NCBI GenBank assembly: GCA_965208685.1
Contig: CBDBPL010000007.1
Span: 372,001-436,000 of the forward strand
Origin: JAJEFO01 sp965208685
Lineage (GTDB): Bacteria; Pseudomonadota; Alphaproteobacteria; Rhodobacterales; Rhodobacteraceae
Reading direction: 5' to 3'
DNA: 64,000 nt
The translations under genes and the position numbers were made by a program. Numbering within the stretch: the stretch's first letter is position 1; every line of letters starts with the position of its first letter. The notes beneath the pieces were generated by a model that saw only the letters and a program-made list of their open reading frames with translations, was not told the DNA's origin and ran no database searches. Positions 1-12,261 of the stretch are shown piece by piece.

Positions 1-1
1 C

Positions 2-226
2 GTCGCGGAGCAGCCGCCGACCGCGTGGAACGAGTACAGCGCACACGAGTACGGCTTCTACTCGAACGTGAATCCGGAACGTGACCACCCGAGATGGAGC
101 CAAAAGTACGAGCGCCGCGTTGGCGGCGGCCTCTTCGCCAAGCAGACCCCGACGGCCAAGTTCAACGGCTACGGGGAAGAGGTCGCGCATCTCTATGCCG
201 GCATGGACCTCATCGTGAATCACTGA
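2..226 (+). CDS. msrP: MsrP, protein-methionine-sulfoxide reductase catalytic subunit (3' part only)
   Basis: This is the last 74 codons of a gene that begins before the window. The reading frame ends in a segment with FNGYGEEVAHLYAGMDL, which matches the conserved C-terminus of the periplasmic molybdopterin enzyme MsrP (formerly YedY). The family reduces oxidised methionines in envelope proteins, taking electrons from the haem membrane subunit MsrQ. The next gene is msrQ, as expected for an msrPQ operon. The signal peptide and the Mo-ligating cysteine lie outside the window and cannot be checked. Confidence 0.9.
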   Translation, partial: VAEQPPTAWNEYSAHEYGFYSNVNPERDHPRWSQKYERRVGGGLFAKQTPTAKFNGYGEEVAHLYAGMDLIVNH

Positions 227-284
227 TGATGTCCGAATTCTTGGTGTGCCGCACCGGCCGTTGCCGGGCCAGGGGCTTGTGCAG

Positions 285-890
285 GTGAGCGTGGTCAAGC
301 GTGTCAACCGGGCCATTGGCCTTGTGCCGCCCCTGGCCATCTACGTGCTGGCGGTGCTGCCGCCGGTCTGGTTCCTGTGGCAGGCCCAGACGGGTCGCCT
401 GGGGGTCGAGCCGATCAAGGCCCTGGAGCACGAACTCGGCGAGCTGGCGCTCCAGGTGTTGATCGCGACGCTTGCGGTGCGCCCGGTCAACAAGTGGACC
501 GGGATCAACCTCCTCAAGCTGAGACGCTCCTTCGGTGTTGTGACGTTCTTCTACGTGCTCCTGCATCTGCTCGTCTGGCTGGTTCTGGACGTCCAGTTCC
601 TTGACCAGATCTGGGCCGACATCGTGAAGCGCCCGTACATCACCGTGGGAATGGGAGCCTTTGTCCTGATGTTCCCGCTTGCGCTGACCTCGAACAACCT
701 CTCGCTCCGGAAGCTCGGACCGGTCCGTTGGCGGCGACTGCACAGGCTGATGTACCCTGTGGTGCTGCTGGGGGCGATCCACTTCGTGATGCTCTCGAAG
801 GGCTTCCAGCTGGAGCCCTACGTCTATCTCGGCATCATTCTCGTGCTGCTTGCAACGCGGATCAGGTGGGCCGAGTGGCGGGCGGCCTGA
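285..890 (+). CDS. msrQ: MsrQ, haem-binding membrane subunit of the MsrPQ system
   Basis: A 201-residue integral membrane protein of the ferric-reductase-like superfamily that passes electrons from the quinone pool to MsrP. Several hydrophobic helices are evident, with histidines in the LLHLLVW, RRLHRLMYP and GAIHFV segments, where the family places its haem ligands. The frame stays open upstream to a GTG at 246. I chose GTG 285 because AGGGG lies nine bases before it and because the N-terminus then reaches the first helix after about 10 residues, as in E. coli MsrQ. It starts about 60 bases after msrP on the same strand. Confidence 0.88.
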   Translation: MSVVKRVNRAIGLVPPLAIYVLAVLPPVWFLWQAQTGRLGVEPIKALEHELGELALQVLIATLAVRPVNKWTGINLLKLRRSFGVVTFFYVLLHLLVWLVLDVQFLDQIWADIVKRPYITVGMGAFVLMFPLALTSNNLSLRKLGPVRWRRLHRLMYPVVLLGAIHFVMLSKGFQLEPYVYLGIILVLLATRIRWAEWRAA

Positions 891-953
891 GCCGGGGCCG
901 CTTCCCGAACCGCGATATTCCTGCTCCGAAAGGGGCTTGACGGGATACGGCCC

Positions 954-2102
954 ATGGAATTGCTGTCGGCCATGCGCGCGACGTTCCTGATCATGGCCAT
1001 GTTCCTGTTGCAGCCGCTCGTGATCGGCGGGTGGCTCGCGATCATCCCGCTCGTGCAGGAAGACCTTGGCCTTTCGAAGGCGGAACTGGCGTTGGCATTG
1101 GTGGGCACGCCGATCGCCCTGATTCCCTGCCTGCAGGTCGCGGGCAGGGTCGTCGCGAGATTCGGTCCGAGGCGCATCTTCATCGCGGTCTTTCCGCTGC
1201 AGTCGGTCGCGGGTCTCCTGCCTCTCGCAGCCTGGTCGGGCCCGTCACTCTTCGTCGCGCTCTTCCTGCTTGGCGCGGCCATCGCGTTTATTGAAGTCGG
1301 CGTCAACGTCTATGCCGGGAGGCTCGAGAAACGGGCAGATCTCGCAATCATGAACCGGTGTCACGGCTTTTGGGCTCTCGGCCTGGCCTGTGGATCGGCC
1401 GTGGTGACGTTTCTCGTGGCGAATCCTTGGCATGCGATGCTTCTGCTGGCGCTCATTGCCACTTTGGCCGGCGTTGCCGGCGCACGGGCGATGCCTGCGG
1501 TGGGAGACGGGGATGCCGTCGCAACGCCGCCCCGGCGCAGGATGGCCGATGTTCCGGTCGCTCTCGCGCCCATCGCCGCGTTCATGTTCTTCGCAACGCT
1601 TGCCGAAGGCTCGTTGGCGGATTGGGCCGCCGTCTATCTCGCCGAGCGAACGGGCAACGTCGAGGCGAGGGCGGGCATCGCGGTCACGATCTTCTCCGCC
1701 TTCATGGCGGGAGGGCGATTCGCCGGCGACTGGCTGAAGCTGCGACTTGGGGCGGTCAGGCTGGCGCGAATCACCACGGGCTCGGCGATTCTGGGGCTGA
1801 CGCTGCTAGTGCTGCCGCTGCCGCTTGCGTTCGCCCTTTCAGGGTTCGCTCTGGCCGGGTTCGGCGTCTCGACCGCGTATCCGTTGGGTGTTTCCGCGGT
1901 CGCCGCGCTCGACGACCGGTACGAGGCATCGAACATCGCCATCATGGCCACGGTTGCACTGGGCGGATTTCTGGTCGGGCCTCCGTTGATCGGCTTCCTG
2001 GCAGAGGCGTACTCGCTGCCGGTTGCGCTTGGTACGCTGGTTCCCGGGCTGGTGCTTGCGCTCTTCCTGACCAGCTGGCTTGGGCCTGGTCGCTCCGGCT
2101 AG
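954..2102 (+). CDS. Major facilitator superfamily transporter (YbjJ/FucP-like)
   Basis: A 382-residue protein made almost entirely of hydrophobic segments, consistent with the 12-helix MFS fold. A motif-A-like loop (GRVVARFGPRR) follows the second predicted helix, and a hydrophilic linker near residues 185-200 (DGDAVATPPRRR) separates the two halves. The overall pattern resembles the YbjJ branch of MFS permeases, whose substrates are mostly unknown. The neighbours (msrPQ upstream, rRNA operon downstream) give no clue to the cargo. No antibiotic-resistance or sugar-specific signature was recognised. Confidence 0.8.
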   Translation: MELLSAMRATFLIMAMFLLQPLVIGGWLAIIPLVQEDLGLSKAELALALVGTPIALIPCLQVAGRVVARFGPRRIFIAVFPLQSVAGLLPLAAWSGPSLFVALFLLGAAIAFIEVGVNVYAGRLEKRADLAIMNRCHGFWALGLACGSAVVTFLVANPWHAMLLLALIATLAGVAGARAMPAVGDGDAVATPPRRRMADVPVALAPIAAFMFFATLAEGSLADWAAVYLAERTGNVEARAGIAVTIFSAFMAGGRFAGDWLKLRLGAVRLARITTGSAILGLTLLVLPLPLAFALSGFALAGFGVSTAYPLGVSAVAALDDRYEASNIAIMATVALGGFLVGPPLIGFLAEAYSLPVALGTLVPGLVLALFLTSWLGPGRSG

Positions 2103-2248
2103 TTGATGCGGGAGTCCGGCCCCAACCTTCGCGCCGCGCTGGTTTCGAGCATGTCGGTCTGCTCCTTGGCAGGCACGAGCGCCTGCGGTCACGACACTTC
2201 GGCACGCAGCGGGTTTCGAAAAAAATCGCGTTCCGCAAGAAAAAGGTC

Positions 2249-2277
2249 TTGCAGGTCCCGTCCGGGCTGCGTAAACA
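2249..2277 (+). promoter_or_regulatory. Candidate promoter of the rRNA operon
   Basis: TTGCAG (2249-2254) and TAAACA (2272-2277) are separated by 17 bases and preceded by an A-rich tract (about 2219-2245) that could act as an UP-like element. Placement about 380 bases before 16S fits an rrn promoter. The assignment rests on consensus matching only. Confidence 0.35.
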
Positions 2278-2414
2278 GCCCCTTACCGATGGCACCGCGA
2301 GGTGTCGGCGGGGCGCCAGACGGGCCGGTTGGCTACGAGACGCGAAAGCAAACAGGAATGAGCGAGGCGGGCCGCGTCACAGTATCTGGGCGCATCCAGT
2401 CGGTTTGTTTCTGC

Positions 2415-2426
2415 CGCTCTTTGAAA
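2415..2426 (+). promoter_or_regulatory. boxA-like antitermination site in the rrn leader
   Basis: The leader contains CGCTCTTTGAAA, close to the bacterial boxA core GCTCTTTAACA recognised by NusB-NusE, about 230 bases before mature 16S and just before the processing stem. Similar GCTCTTTGAAA sites are typical of alphaproteobacterial rrn leaders. Confidence 0.55.
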
Positions 2427-2436
2427 TCGTTGGTCA

Positions 2437-2461
2437 CTGAAGAGATATGTGGGCGGTCTGG
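2437..2461 (+). other. 5' half of the 16S precursor processing stem
   Basis: These 25 bases (beginning CTGAAGAGATATG) are almost perfectly complementary to 4196-4220, just after 16S. Three positions differ from strict complementarity, at least two of them allowing G-U pairs. Bracketing of 16S by a long stem is the standard substrate of RNase III. Confidence 0.75.
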
Positions 2462-2653
2462 TCCATGCGATGACTGGACATCTGCATATCGGCTCCGCAG
2501 GGGCTTGCCCCGATGACCGGAGTGTCAGCTTCACTGTTTGCGGAATCATCCCTTCGGGATGAGGACCGCAGGCAGAGACGGTTCCTGCGCCGACCGGGTG
2601 CAGGATCGATGTGCAGGGGTTCGGACGTCAAGGATACGCCGGTAACGGCGTTT

Positions 2654-4124
<1,471 letters not shown>

Positions 4125-4195
4125 AGATCCTGGCAGCCCCGGACTTGTCCGGGGTTCGTGGATCAACTTGGCAGTCCTTCGGGACAAGACTCGGT

Positions 4196-4220
4196 CCGGG
4201 CCGTCCTCATATCTCTTCAG
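4196..4220 (+). other. 3' half of the 16S precursor processing stem
   Basis: Complementary to 2437-2461. Together the two arms enclose the 16S rRNA in a stem of about 25 pairs for RNase III cleavage. Confidence 0.75.
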
Positions 4221-4251
4221 GATCAAAGAAAGCGGGCCGCCGCCCGTATCC

Positions 4252-4328
<77 letters not shown>

Positions 4329-4341
4329 TCCCTTGGTCTGG

Positions 4342-4417
4342 GGGGCGTTAGCTCAGCTGGGAGAGCACCTGCTTTGCAAGCAGGGGGTCATCGGTTCGAT
4401 CCCGATACGCTCCACCA
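4342..4417 (+). tRNA. alaT: tRNA-Ala (TGC anticodon)
   Basis: A 76-base cloverleaf with encoded CCA. The acceptor arms GGGGCGT and ACGCTCC pair with one G-U, the anticodon TGC lies at 4375-4377, and the T-arm contains GGTTCGATCCC. It is the second spacer tRNA, 13 bases after tRNA-Ile. Confidence 0.98.
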
Positions 4418-4716
4418 AGCGGCTTCATGGACTTGATCGCAAAGCTTGCGGCTTTGCCATCCAGTCCTGGATGAATTGACATCGTGCATAGAGATACACA
4501 TCAGTGTCGCGCGCATCTTCCCAAGTGTGGGAAGGTCGGCAGGTTCGGCCTGCAGCGCAGACACTATCCAAGTCAAGTACACTAACCACACCGCCTCATC
4601 GCAGGCGGTGAAGCTTGTCCGGGCATCCGTCCGGGCGGGCGGGATAGCATGCTCTTGATCCGTGCTTCCGCCTTCGGGCGGGGGCCAGCGGAAGAAGCCT
4701 GTCTTCTTCTGGATCA

Positions 4717-7545
<2,829 letters not shown>

Positions 7546-7607
7546 TCCAGAAGCAGACTGGTTCGATCAGGAGCATGCCCCCTGACTTGGATGCTGAAAG
7601 TTCCTCT

Positions 7608-7725
7608 GGCTTGGTGGTCATAGCGCACGCAAAACACCCGATCCCATCCCGAACTCGGCCGTTAAGTGCTGCAGCGCCGATGGTACTGCGTCTTAAGGCG
7701 TGGGAGAGTAGGTCACCGCCAGGCC
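7608..7725 (+). rRNA. rrf: 5S ribosomal RNA
   Basis: About 118 bases. The terminal helix pairs GGCTTGGTGG (7608-7617) with CCGCCAGGCC (7716-7725) through ten pairs, two of them G-U. The internal blocks CACCCGATCCCATCCCGAACTCGG, AGCGCCGATGGTACTGCG and GGGAGAGTAGGTC are diagnostic. It follows 23S by about 60 bases. No tRNA-fMet follows it, unlike some related operons. Confidence 0.95.
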
Positions 7726-8233
7726 TGATGAGCTTTCAGCGTATCTCTATCGCGATGGCGCGGCGAACCCGTCGCGCAGAACAACACCCCCCTGCCGGAA
7801 CAGCGAAGCGCGTGCGGGCGTCTTCGGACATCCGTCTGAGCCCGGTGCCGTCGCGGCGCACGCGGCCGCACGTGGCGCCGGCATGCGGCACGCCCGGTTC
7901 GGGTCGTGACCGGCCTTGCAGGTCGCTCGGTCGCGGATTTCAAGAAGATCCTGCGTCAGGTGGCACGCCGGACCGAAGCCTCTGCAGGAACCTTGCGACG
8001 TTTTCCATCGACATGGCATTTCGCGTCGTGTGGCACTCGCACCAATTCGATGCAAGAGAGCCGGGTTCGCCAGTTTCGGGACGTTTTCCGCCGTGATGGC
8101 GTTGCAATCTCCTTCGAACGATGGGGCGGGTCGCGCCCGAAGTCCGAGGGCAGGAAGCTCGACTGCCAGGAATGGTACGGTCTTCGACGGAAACTCGGGT
8201 CGCCGCCAAAGGAAGCATTGATTCGACATGCGC
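7726..8233. other. Intergenic region after the rRNA operon, nothing recognised
   Basis: About 500 bases between 5S and the convergent TPR gene. Open frames exist on both strands but give low-complexity Arg/Ala/Pro-rich translations with no recognisable family. I found no tRNA and no clear hairpin plus T-tract terminator. Confidence 0.5.
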
Positions 8234-8794
8234 TCAGATGGACTGGCCTTCAACCTTTCGTTCAAGACGCATGATCGCGTCCGAGAGTCCTTCACGCTGC
8301 GGGCTCAATTTCTTTACGGCGCGCAGCGCCTCGAGTGCGTATTCCGGACGGCCAATCTCCTCGAGAATGGCCGCCAGCCCGCTCAGGGCACCGAAGTGCC
8401 TGGGGTTGAGCCTTAGCGTCTGCTGGATGTCGGCCAGCGACTGGCCGAAGCGACCGGTCTGAAAATACGCCGTGGCCCGGGCGTTGTATCCTTCGGCAAA
8501 GTCGGGTGCGTGATCCACCAAGGCCGAGAAGTGCTCGATTGCCAGCGCGAAGTCGCCTTCTGCATGCGCCTTGCGCCCGCGCTCCAGCAACAGGTCCATT
8601 GCCGGCGAACCCGATTGCGACCAGATCCGGTAAATTTCCAGTTCGATCTGTTGGGCTGCTTCCGGACTTGCGGTCTGCAGGCCCTCGAACAGCGAATCAA
8701 GTTCCGCATCGTCAGCAAGAGCCGGGAACAGCAGCGCGAGGCATGCGGCGATGGCCGCAACCGGGGATTTGAGGTATTGGCAGTTTAGGCGCAT
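8234..8794 (-). CDS. Secreted or periplasmic tetratricopeptide-repeat protein
   Basis: A 186-residue protein. Residues 1-27 look like a signal peptide ending in PALA before DD. The mature part contains at least three TPR-like helices pairs, such as RGRKAHAEGDFALAIEHFSALVDHAPDF, GYNARATAYFQTGRFGQSLADIQQTLRLNP and LSGLAAILEEIGRPEYALEALRAVKKLSP. TPRs mediate protein-protein contacts; the partner is unknown. It is transcribed toward the rRNA operon and diverges from the SCP2 gene across a 64-base gap. Confidence 0.8.
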   Translation of the reverse strand: MRLNCQYLKSPVAAIAACLALLFPALADDAELDSLFEGLQTASPEAAQQIELEIYRIWSQSGSPAMDLLLERGRKAHAEGDFALAIEHFSALVDHAPDFAEGYNARATAYFQTGRFGQSLADIQQTLRLNPRHFGALSGLAAILEEIGRPEYALEALRAVKKLSPQREGLSDAIMRLERKVEGQSI

Positions 8795-8858
8795 ATTTTG
8801 ATCCTAACCTATCGGCGGGCAGATTCGAGCCCCAACACATCGAAGTGAGGACAGACCC

Positions 8859-9146
8859 ATGAGCGACGTAGTCGATGAGGCAGTCACGATGCTGAATTCG
8901 AAGCTGGGCGGAGGATTTGACGGGACCGCGAAGTTCGTCATCGAGGATGAAGGCTCGATCCTTCTGGACGAGCAAGGCGCACGGGCTGGTGACGACGAGG
9001 CGGACGTGACGATGACGGCCGACGCCGACACGTTCCGTGACATTCTTGAAGGCGACCTGGATCCGACGGCGGCCTTTGCGTCCGGAAGGCTGAAGATCGA
9101 CGGAGACATCAGCGCGGCGATGAGACTGGCCCCGGCGCTTGCCTGA
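8859..9146 (+). CDS. SCP2 sterol-carrier-domain protein
   Basis: A 95-residue protein that consists of a single SCP2 domain: an initial helix (VDEAVTMLNSKLG), beta strands (TAKFVIEDEGSILLD), the ADVTMTADADTFRDILEGDLDPTAAFASGRLKIDGD core, and a C-terminal helix. The family binds fatty acyl or sterol-like lipids in a hydrophobic tunnel; single-domain bacterial members have no defined substrate. A GTGAGGA ribosome site lies about 10 bases before the ATG. It is followed two bases later by an alpha/beta hydrolase, so the pair is probably cotranscribed. Confidence 0.85.
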   Translation: MSDVVDEAVTMLNSKLGGGFDGTAKFVIEDEGSILLDEQGARAGDDEADVTMTADADTFRDILEGDLDPTAAFASGRLKIDGDISAAMRLAPALA

Positions 9147-9148
9147 CC

Positions 9149-10126
9149 ATGGAGAGTGCACCGTTTCGTGCCGATCTCGCCGAAGGCCCCGAAGTCGTTC
9201 GGGCCGTTTGGCGGCGCGGCAGGGACGGTCGGCGCGTCCGTGTTGTCCTGTGGCCGGTCAACGGGGCGCATGGCTCAATTCTCCTGTTCCCGGGACGGAC
9301 CGAATATGCAGAAAAGTACGGCCGGGTCGCGCGTGACCTGAACGGGGCAGGCTACGCGGTCGCCACGGTCGACTGGCGAGGGCAGGGCTTCTCGGACCGG
9401 CTGACTGACGATGCGAGGCTCGGACACGTGGCGTCCTTCCCGGACTATCAGATTGACGTGGCGGAACTGGTCTCGACGGCGCGAGCCGACGGCCTGCCCG
9501 AACCATGGTATCTCGTCGCTCACTCCATGGGCGGTTGCATCGGGTTGAGGTCCCTGATCGAGGGACTGCCTGTCAGGAAGGCGATATTCTCCGCGCCAAT
9601 GTGGGGGCTCAATCTGCCTTTCACCGTCTGGCCGGTGGCGATCCTTCTTGCGCGCCTCTTGGGACTTCTTGGCGCTGAACGCCGCTACATCCCGGGTTCT
9701 GGTCCTGGCAGCCACGTCACCGAGGGGGGATTCGGCGCGAACGTGCTTACGCACGACCGCGAGACATTCACGCACATGGCTCGCCAGTTGACGGAAGAAC
9801 CGGGCCTGGTGCTCGGCGGCCCCTCGATCGGATGGGTCGGCAGTGCCATTTCCGAACAACGCCGGCTTGCAGGAGCGCCTCGACCTGACCTTCCGGTCTT
9901 GACCATTCTTGGCAGCGACGAGCGGGTCGTTTCGGCGAGCGTCGTTCGCAGGATGCACGCCAGATGGCCGTCTGCGCGGCTCCGCGTCATTGAGGGCGCA
10001 AGGCACGAGGTCATGATGGAAGTGCCCGCGATACGAACGCGGTTCATGACGGATGCGCTTCAGTTTCTCGAAGGGAAACGGTCGGCGGACGCCGCAGGCC
10101 GTGGTGCCGCGGCAGCCGCGTCCTGA
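9149..10126 (+). CDS. Alpha/beta hydrolase, lysophospholipase L2 / monoacylglycerol-lipase-like
   Basis: A 325-residue alpha/beta hydrolase. The nucleophile elbow AHSMGG places Ser126; Asp257 (ILGSDERVV) and His286 (EGARHEVMME) fit the rest of the catalytic triad. The arrangement (PGRTEYAEKYGRVARDLNGAGYAV, DWRGQG) matches the PldB/serine aminopeptidase S33 group, which hydrolyses lysophospholipids or monoglycerides. No signal peptide is seen. It follows the SCP2 gene by two bases, which suggests a lipid-related pair. Its 3' end converges on leuA with a 19-base gap. Confidence 0.82.
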   Translation: MESAPFRADLAEGPEVVRAVWRRGRDGRRVRVVLWPVNGAHGSILLFPGRTEYAEKYGRVARDLNGAGYAVATVDWRGQGFSDRLTDDARLGHVASFPDYQIDVAELVSTARADGLPEPWYLVAHSMGGCIGLRSLIEGLPVRKAIFSAPMWGLNLPFTVWPVAILLARLLGLLGAERRYIPGSGPGSHVTEGGFGANVLTHDRETFTHMARQLTEEPGLVLGGPSIGWVGSAISEQRRLAGAPRPDLPVLTILGSDERVVSASVVRRMHARWPSARLRVIEGARHEVMMEVPAIRTRFMTDALQFLEGKRSADAAGRGAAAAAS

Positions 10127-10145
10127 AGCGCCCCGTACAGGGACC

Positions 10146-11714
10146 TCACCCGGTGACCCGGTATGACACCTGTTTCACATCCGCATCGGGACCGGTCCTC
10201 TGCCGCCGGACCAGGAGCCGATTGAGGGCGTTCACATAGGCCTTTGCACTTGCAACGACCGTGTCCGTGTCCGCCGACTGGCCGGTGGTGATGAGGCCGT
10301 TCTCTTCCATTCGCACGCTGACGGTTGCCTGGGCGTCCGTGCCCTCGGTCACTGCCTGCACCTGGTAGAGCTGAAGTCGTGCCTTGTGGGGGAAGAGCTT
10401 CTTGACCGCGTTGAACGTCGCGTCGACGGGCCCGTCGCCCTGCGCAGTGCCCCGCGTCTCCTCGCCGTCGATTTCGAGAATCAGGTCGGCGGACTGCGGC
10501 GCCTCGGTGCCACAGATGACCCGCAGGAACTTGACCTTGATGCGGTCATGCACTTCGTCCGTCCCCTGGTCCCGCATCAGGGCGATCAGGTCGTCATCGA
10601 AGACTTCCTTCTTTCGGTCGGCGAGCGCCTTGAAACGAACGAAAATGTCATTCAGCTGATTGTCGCCCGGATCAAAGCCCAGTTCCTTCAACTTTGATTT
10701 CAGCGCCGCGCGGCCTGAATGCTTGCCCATCACGATGCTGGTTTCCGAGAGCCCTACGTCCTCCGGGCGCATGATCTCGAAGGTTTCGGAGTTCTTCAGC
10801 ATTCCGTCCTGGTGGATGCCACTCTCGTGGGCGAATGCGTTCTTGCCAACGATCGCCTTGTTGTACTGCACGGCAAACCCGGACACGGCTGCTACGCGCC
10901 GCGAAACATTGATCAGTTTCGTGGTGTCGATGCCGGTCTTGAATGGCATGATGTCGCTGCGCACGCGCATCGCCATCACGACTTCCTCGAGGGCGGTGTT
11001 GCCGGCACGTTCGCCCAGGCCATTAATGGTGCATTCGATTTGCCGTGCGCCACCTTCTACCGCAGCCAGTGCGTTTGCCGTCGCCATGCCAAGGTCATTG
11101 TGGCAATGAGTCGCGAATACGACCTCGTCCGCTCCAGGCACCTCCTCGATCAGGCGCTTGATCAACCCGGCACTTTCGCGGGGCGCCGTATAGCCGACCG
11201 TGTCGGGGATGTTTATCGTCGCGGCGCCCGCCTTGATCGCGATCTCGACGACACGCACGAGGTATTCCCATTCGGTCCGCGTCGCGTCCATCGGCGACCA
11301 CTGGACATTGTCGCAAAGATTGCGTGCATGGGTCACGGTATCGTGGATGCGCTCCGCCATCTCGTCCTTCGAGAGCTTTGGAATGTCGCGATGAAGCGGA
11401 GACGTGCCGATGAAGGTATGGATTCGTGGCTGCCTGGCGTGCCGCACGGCATCCCAACAGCGGTCGATGTCCTGGAAATTCGCCCGCGCGAGCCCGCAGA
11501 TCACCGCGTTCTGCGCAAGTCTGGAGATTTCGCTCACGGCCTCGAAGTCCCCCTCCGAGGCAATCGGAAACCCGGCCTCGATGATGTCGACTCCCATCTC
11601 GTCAAGCAGCTCGGCAATTTCGAGCTTTTCGGCATGGCTCATGGTCGCACCGGGGCTCTGTTCGCCGTCCCGCAACGTCGTGTCGAATATCAGTACGTGT
11701 TCGCTGTCAGCCAT
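10146..11714 (-). CDS. leuA: 2-isopropylmalate synthase
   Basis: A 522-residue enzyme catalysing the first committed step of leucine synthesis (2-oxoisovalerate plus acetyl-CoA). The N-terminal TIM barrel starts with LIFDTTLRDGEQSPG, including the metal ligand Asp11, and has the HCHND metal-binding motif near residue 200 and GLGERAGN. The C-terminal regulatory LeuA dimer domain covers the last ~130 residues. An upstream GTG at 11822 is in frame, but ATG 11714 is preferred because a GAGGACGGGAAG ribosome site precedes it and family members begin there. A leucine leader peptide and competing RNA stems lie about 250 bases upstream, so attenuation by leucine supply is likely. Confidence 0.96.
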   Translation of the reverse strand: MADSEHVLIFDTTLRDGEQSPGATMSHAEKLEIAELLDEMGVDIIEAGFPIASEGDFEAVSEISRLAQNAVICGLARANFQDIDRCWDAVRHARQPRIHTFIGTSPLHRDIPKLSKDEMAERIHDTVTHARNLCDNVQWSPMDATRTEWEYLVRVVEIAIKAGAATINIPDTVGYTAPRESAGLIKRLIEEVPGADEVVFATHCHNDLGMATANALAAVEGGARQIECTINGLGERAGNTALEEVVMAMRVRSDIMPFKTGIDTTKLINVSRRVAAVSGFAVQYNKAIVGKNAFAHESGIHQDGMLKNSETFEIMRPEDVGLSETSIVMGKHSGRAALKSKLKELGFDPGDNQLNDIFVRFKALADRKKEVFDDDLIALMRDQGTDEVHDRIKVKFLRVICGTEAPQSADLILEIDGEETRGTAQGDGPVDATFNAVKKLFPHKARLQLYQVQAVTEGTDAQATVSVRMEENGLITTGQSADTDTVVASAKAYVNALNRLLVRRQRTGPDADVKQVSYRVTG

Positions 11715-11922
11715 CTTCCCGTCCTCGAACTGCTGGCATGTCACTGGCTGCCGGTTCGGTTGCCCAGGAACCGCGTCGCCCTTGATTCCGGCTTGCAGGG
11801 TCTGGTCCAATCGTGCGCTCACGCCACCTCGGGGCGGTTCGAGCCTTGATGCGGGGCGCTGTGCCTGGCAACCCCTTCGCCAGATTGATCGTATGCAAGA
11901 TTGTTTCCCTAGTCTGTTTCCC

Positions 11923-11971
11923 GGCGCGAGGGCATCCTCTGAGCGGTCGCGCCGAAAGGCACGCTCAGAGG
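11923..11971 (-). promoter_or_regulatory. Candidate leu attenuator: two mutually exclusive RNA stems
   Basis: In the leuA-sense RNA four segments occur in order: 1 (11971-11962, CCTCTGAGCG), 2 (11953-11947, GGCGCGA), 3 (11945-11936, CGCTCAGAGG) and 4 (11929-11923, TCGCGCC). Segment 1 pairs perfectly with 3 over 10 bp; segment 2 pairs with 4 over 7 bp and may extend by four more. The pairings interleave, so they compete or form a pseudoknot. The stop codon of the Leu-rich leader peptide lies inside segment 1, so a ribosome stalled at the Leu codons should alter which stem forms. No strong U-tract follows, so the exact termination point is unclear. Confidence 0.6.
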
Positions 11972-12039
11972 CGTCTAAGGAGAAGAAGCAGGCCGACGTG
12001 ATCGGCGCACAAACGTGCGATATGGCTTGCCTGTTTCAT
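11965..12039 (-). CDS. leuL: Leucine-rich leader peptide of leuA
   Basis: A 24-codon open frame, ATG at 12039 and TGA at 11967-11965, that reads MKQASHIARLC... and ends GLLLLLRRL. Five Leu codons in a row (CTG CTT CTT CTC CTT) are followed by two Arg codons, Leu and stop. A short peptide packed with the amino acid made by the downstream enzyme, ending inside a stable stem, is the hallmark of ribosome-mediated attenuation, known for leu operons in Proteobacteria including alphas. It is too short to stand out in ordinary gene finding. No strong Shine-Dalgarno site is evident (the upstream leader reads ACGTCCGCTTCC). Confidence 0.75.
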   Translation of the reverse strand: MKQASHIARLCADHVGLLLLLRRL

Positions 12040-12261
12040 GGAAGCGGACGTTAGTCGCTGCAGAAGCGGGTGTCAAAGGCTCTGTATGCGCAATTTGGCG
12101 GGTGCAGCCTTCCACGGGCGCGCGGCCAGTCGATGCGGCAGCCACTGCCCGGTTCATTCCTGAGTTTCAAGGCATGCGAGGTGGCAAGCACCGTTGACCG
12201 TGGAAACCAGGGCGAAGCCCGGGAAGCTTCGCGACGCTCAGTGAAATCTGGTTCGTGAGCG

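Larger units (their letters stand above)
2103..2653 (+). other. rrn leader region without protein-coding genes
   Basis: About 550 bases between the MFS gene and 16S rRNA hold the candidate promoter, the boxA-like site and the 5' half of the 16S processing stem. Open frames here have no recognisable product and overlap these elements, so no gene is called. Confidence 0.7.

Noticed and set aside
1358..2440. A 360-codon plus-strand frame overlapping the MFS gene and the rrn leader
   Set aside because: Out of frame with the clear MFS protein, Arg/Gly-rich shadow translation typical of high-GC DNA.
7726..7760. Search for a tRNA-fMet after 5S rRNA
   Set aside because: No cloverleaf, T-arm GGTTCAAATCC or CAT anticodon loop is present.
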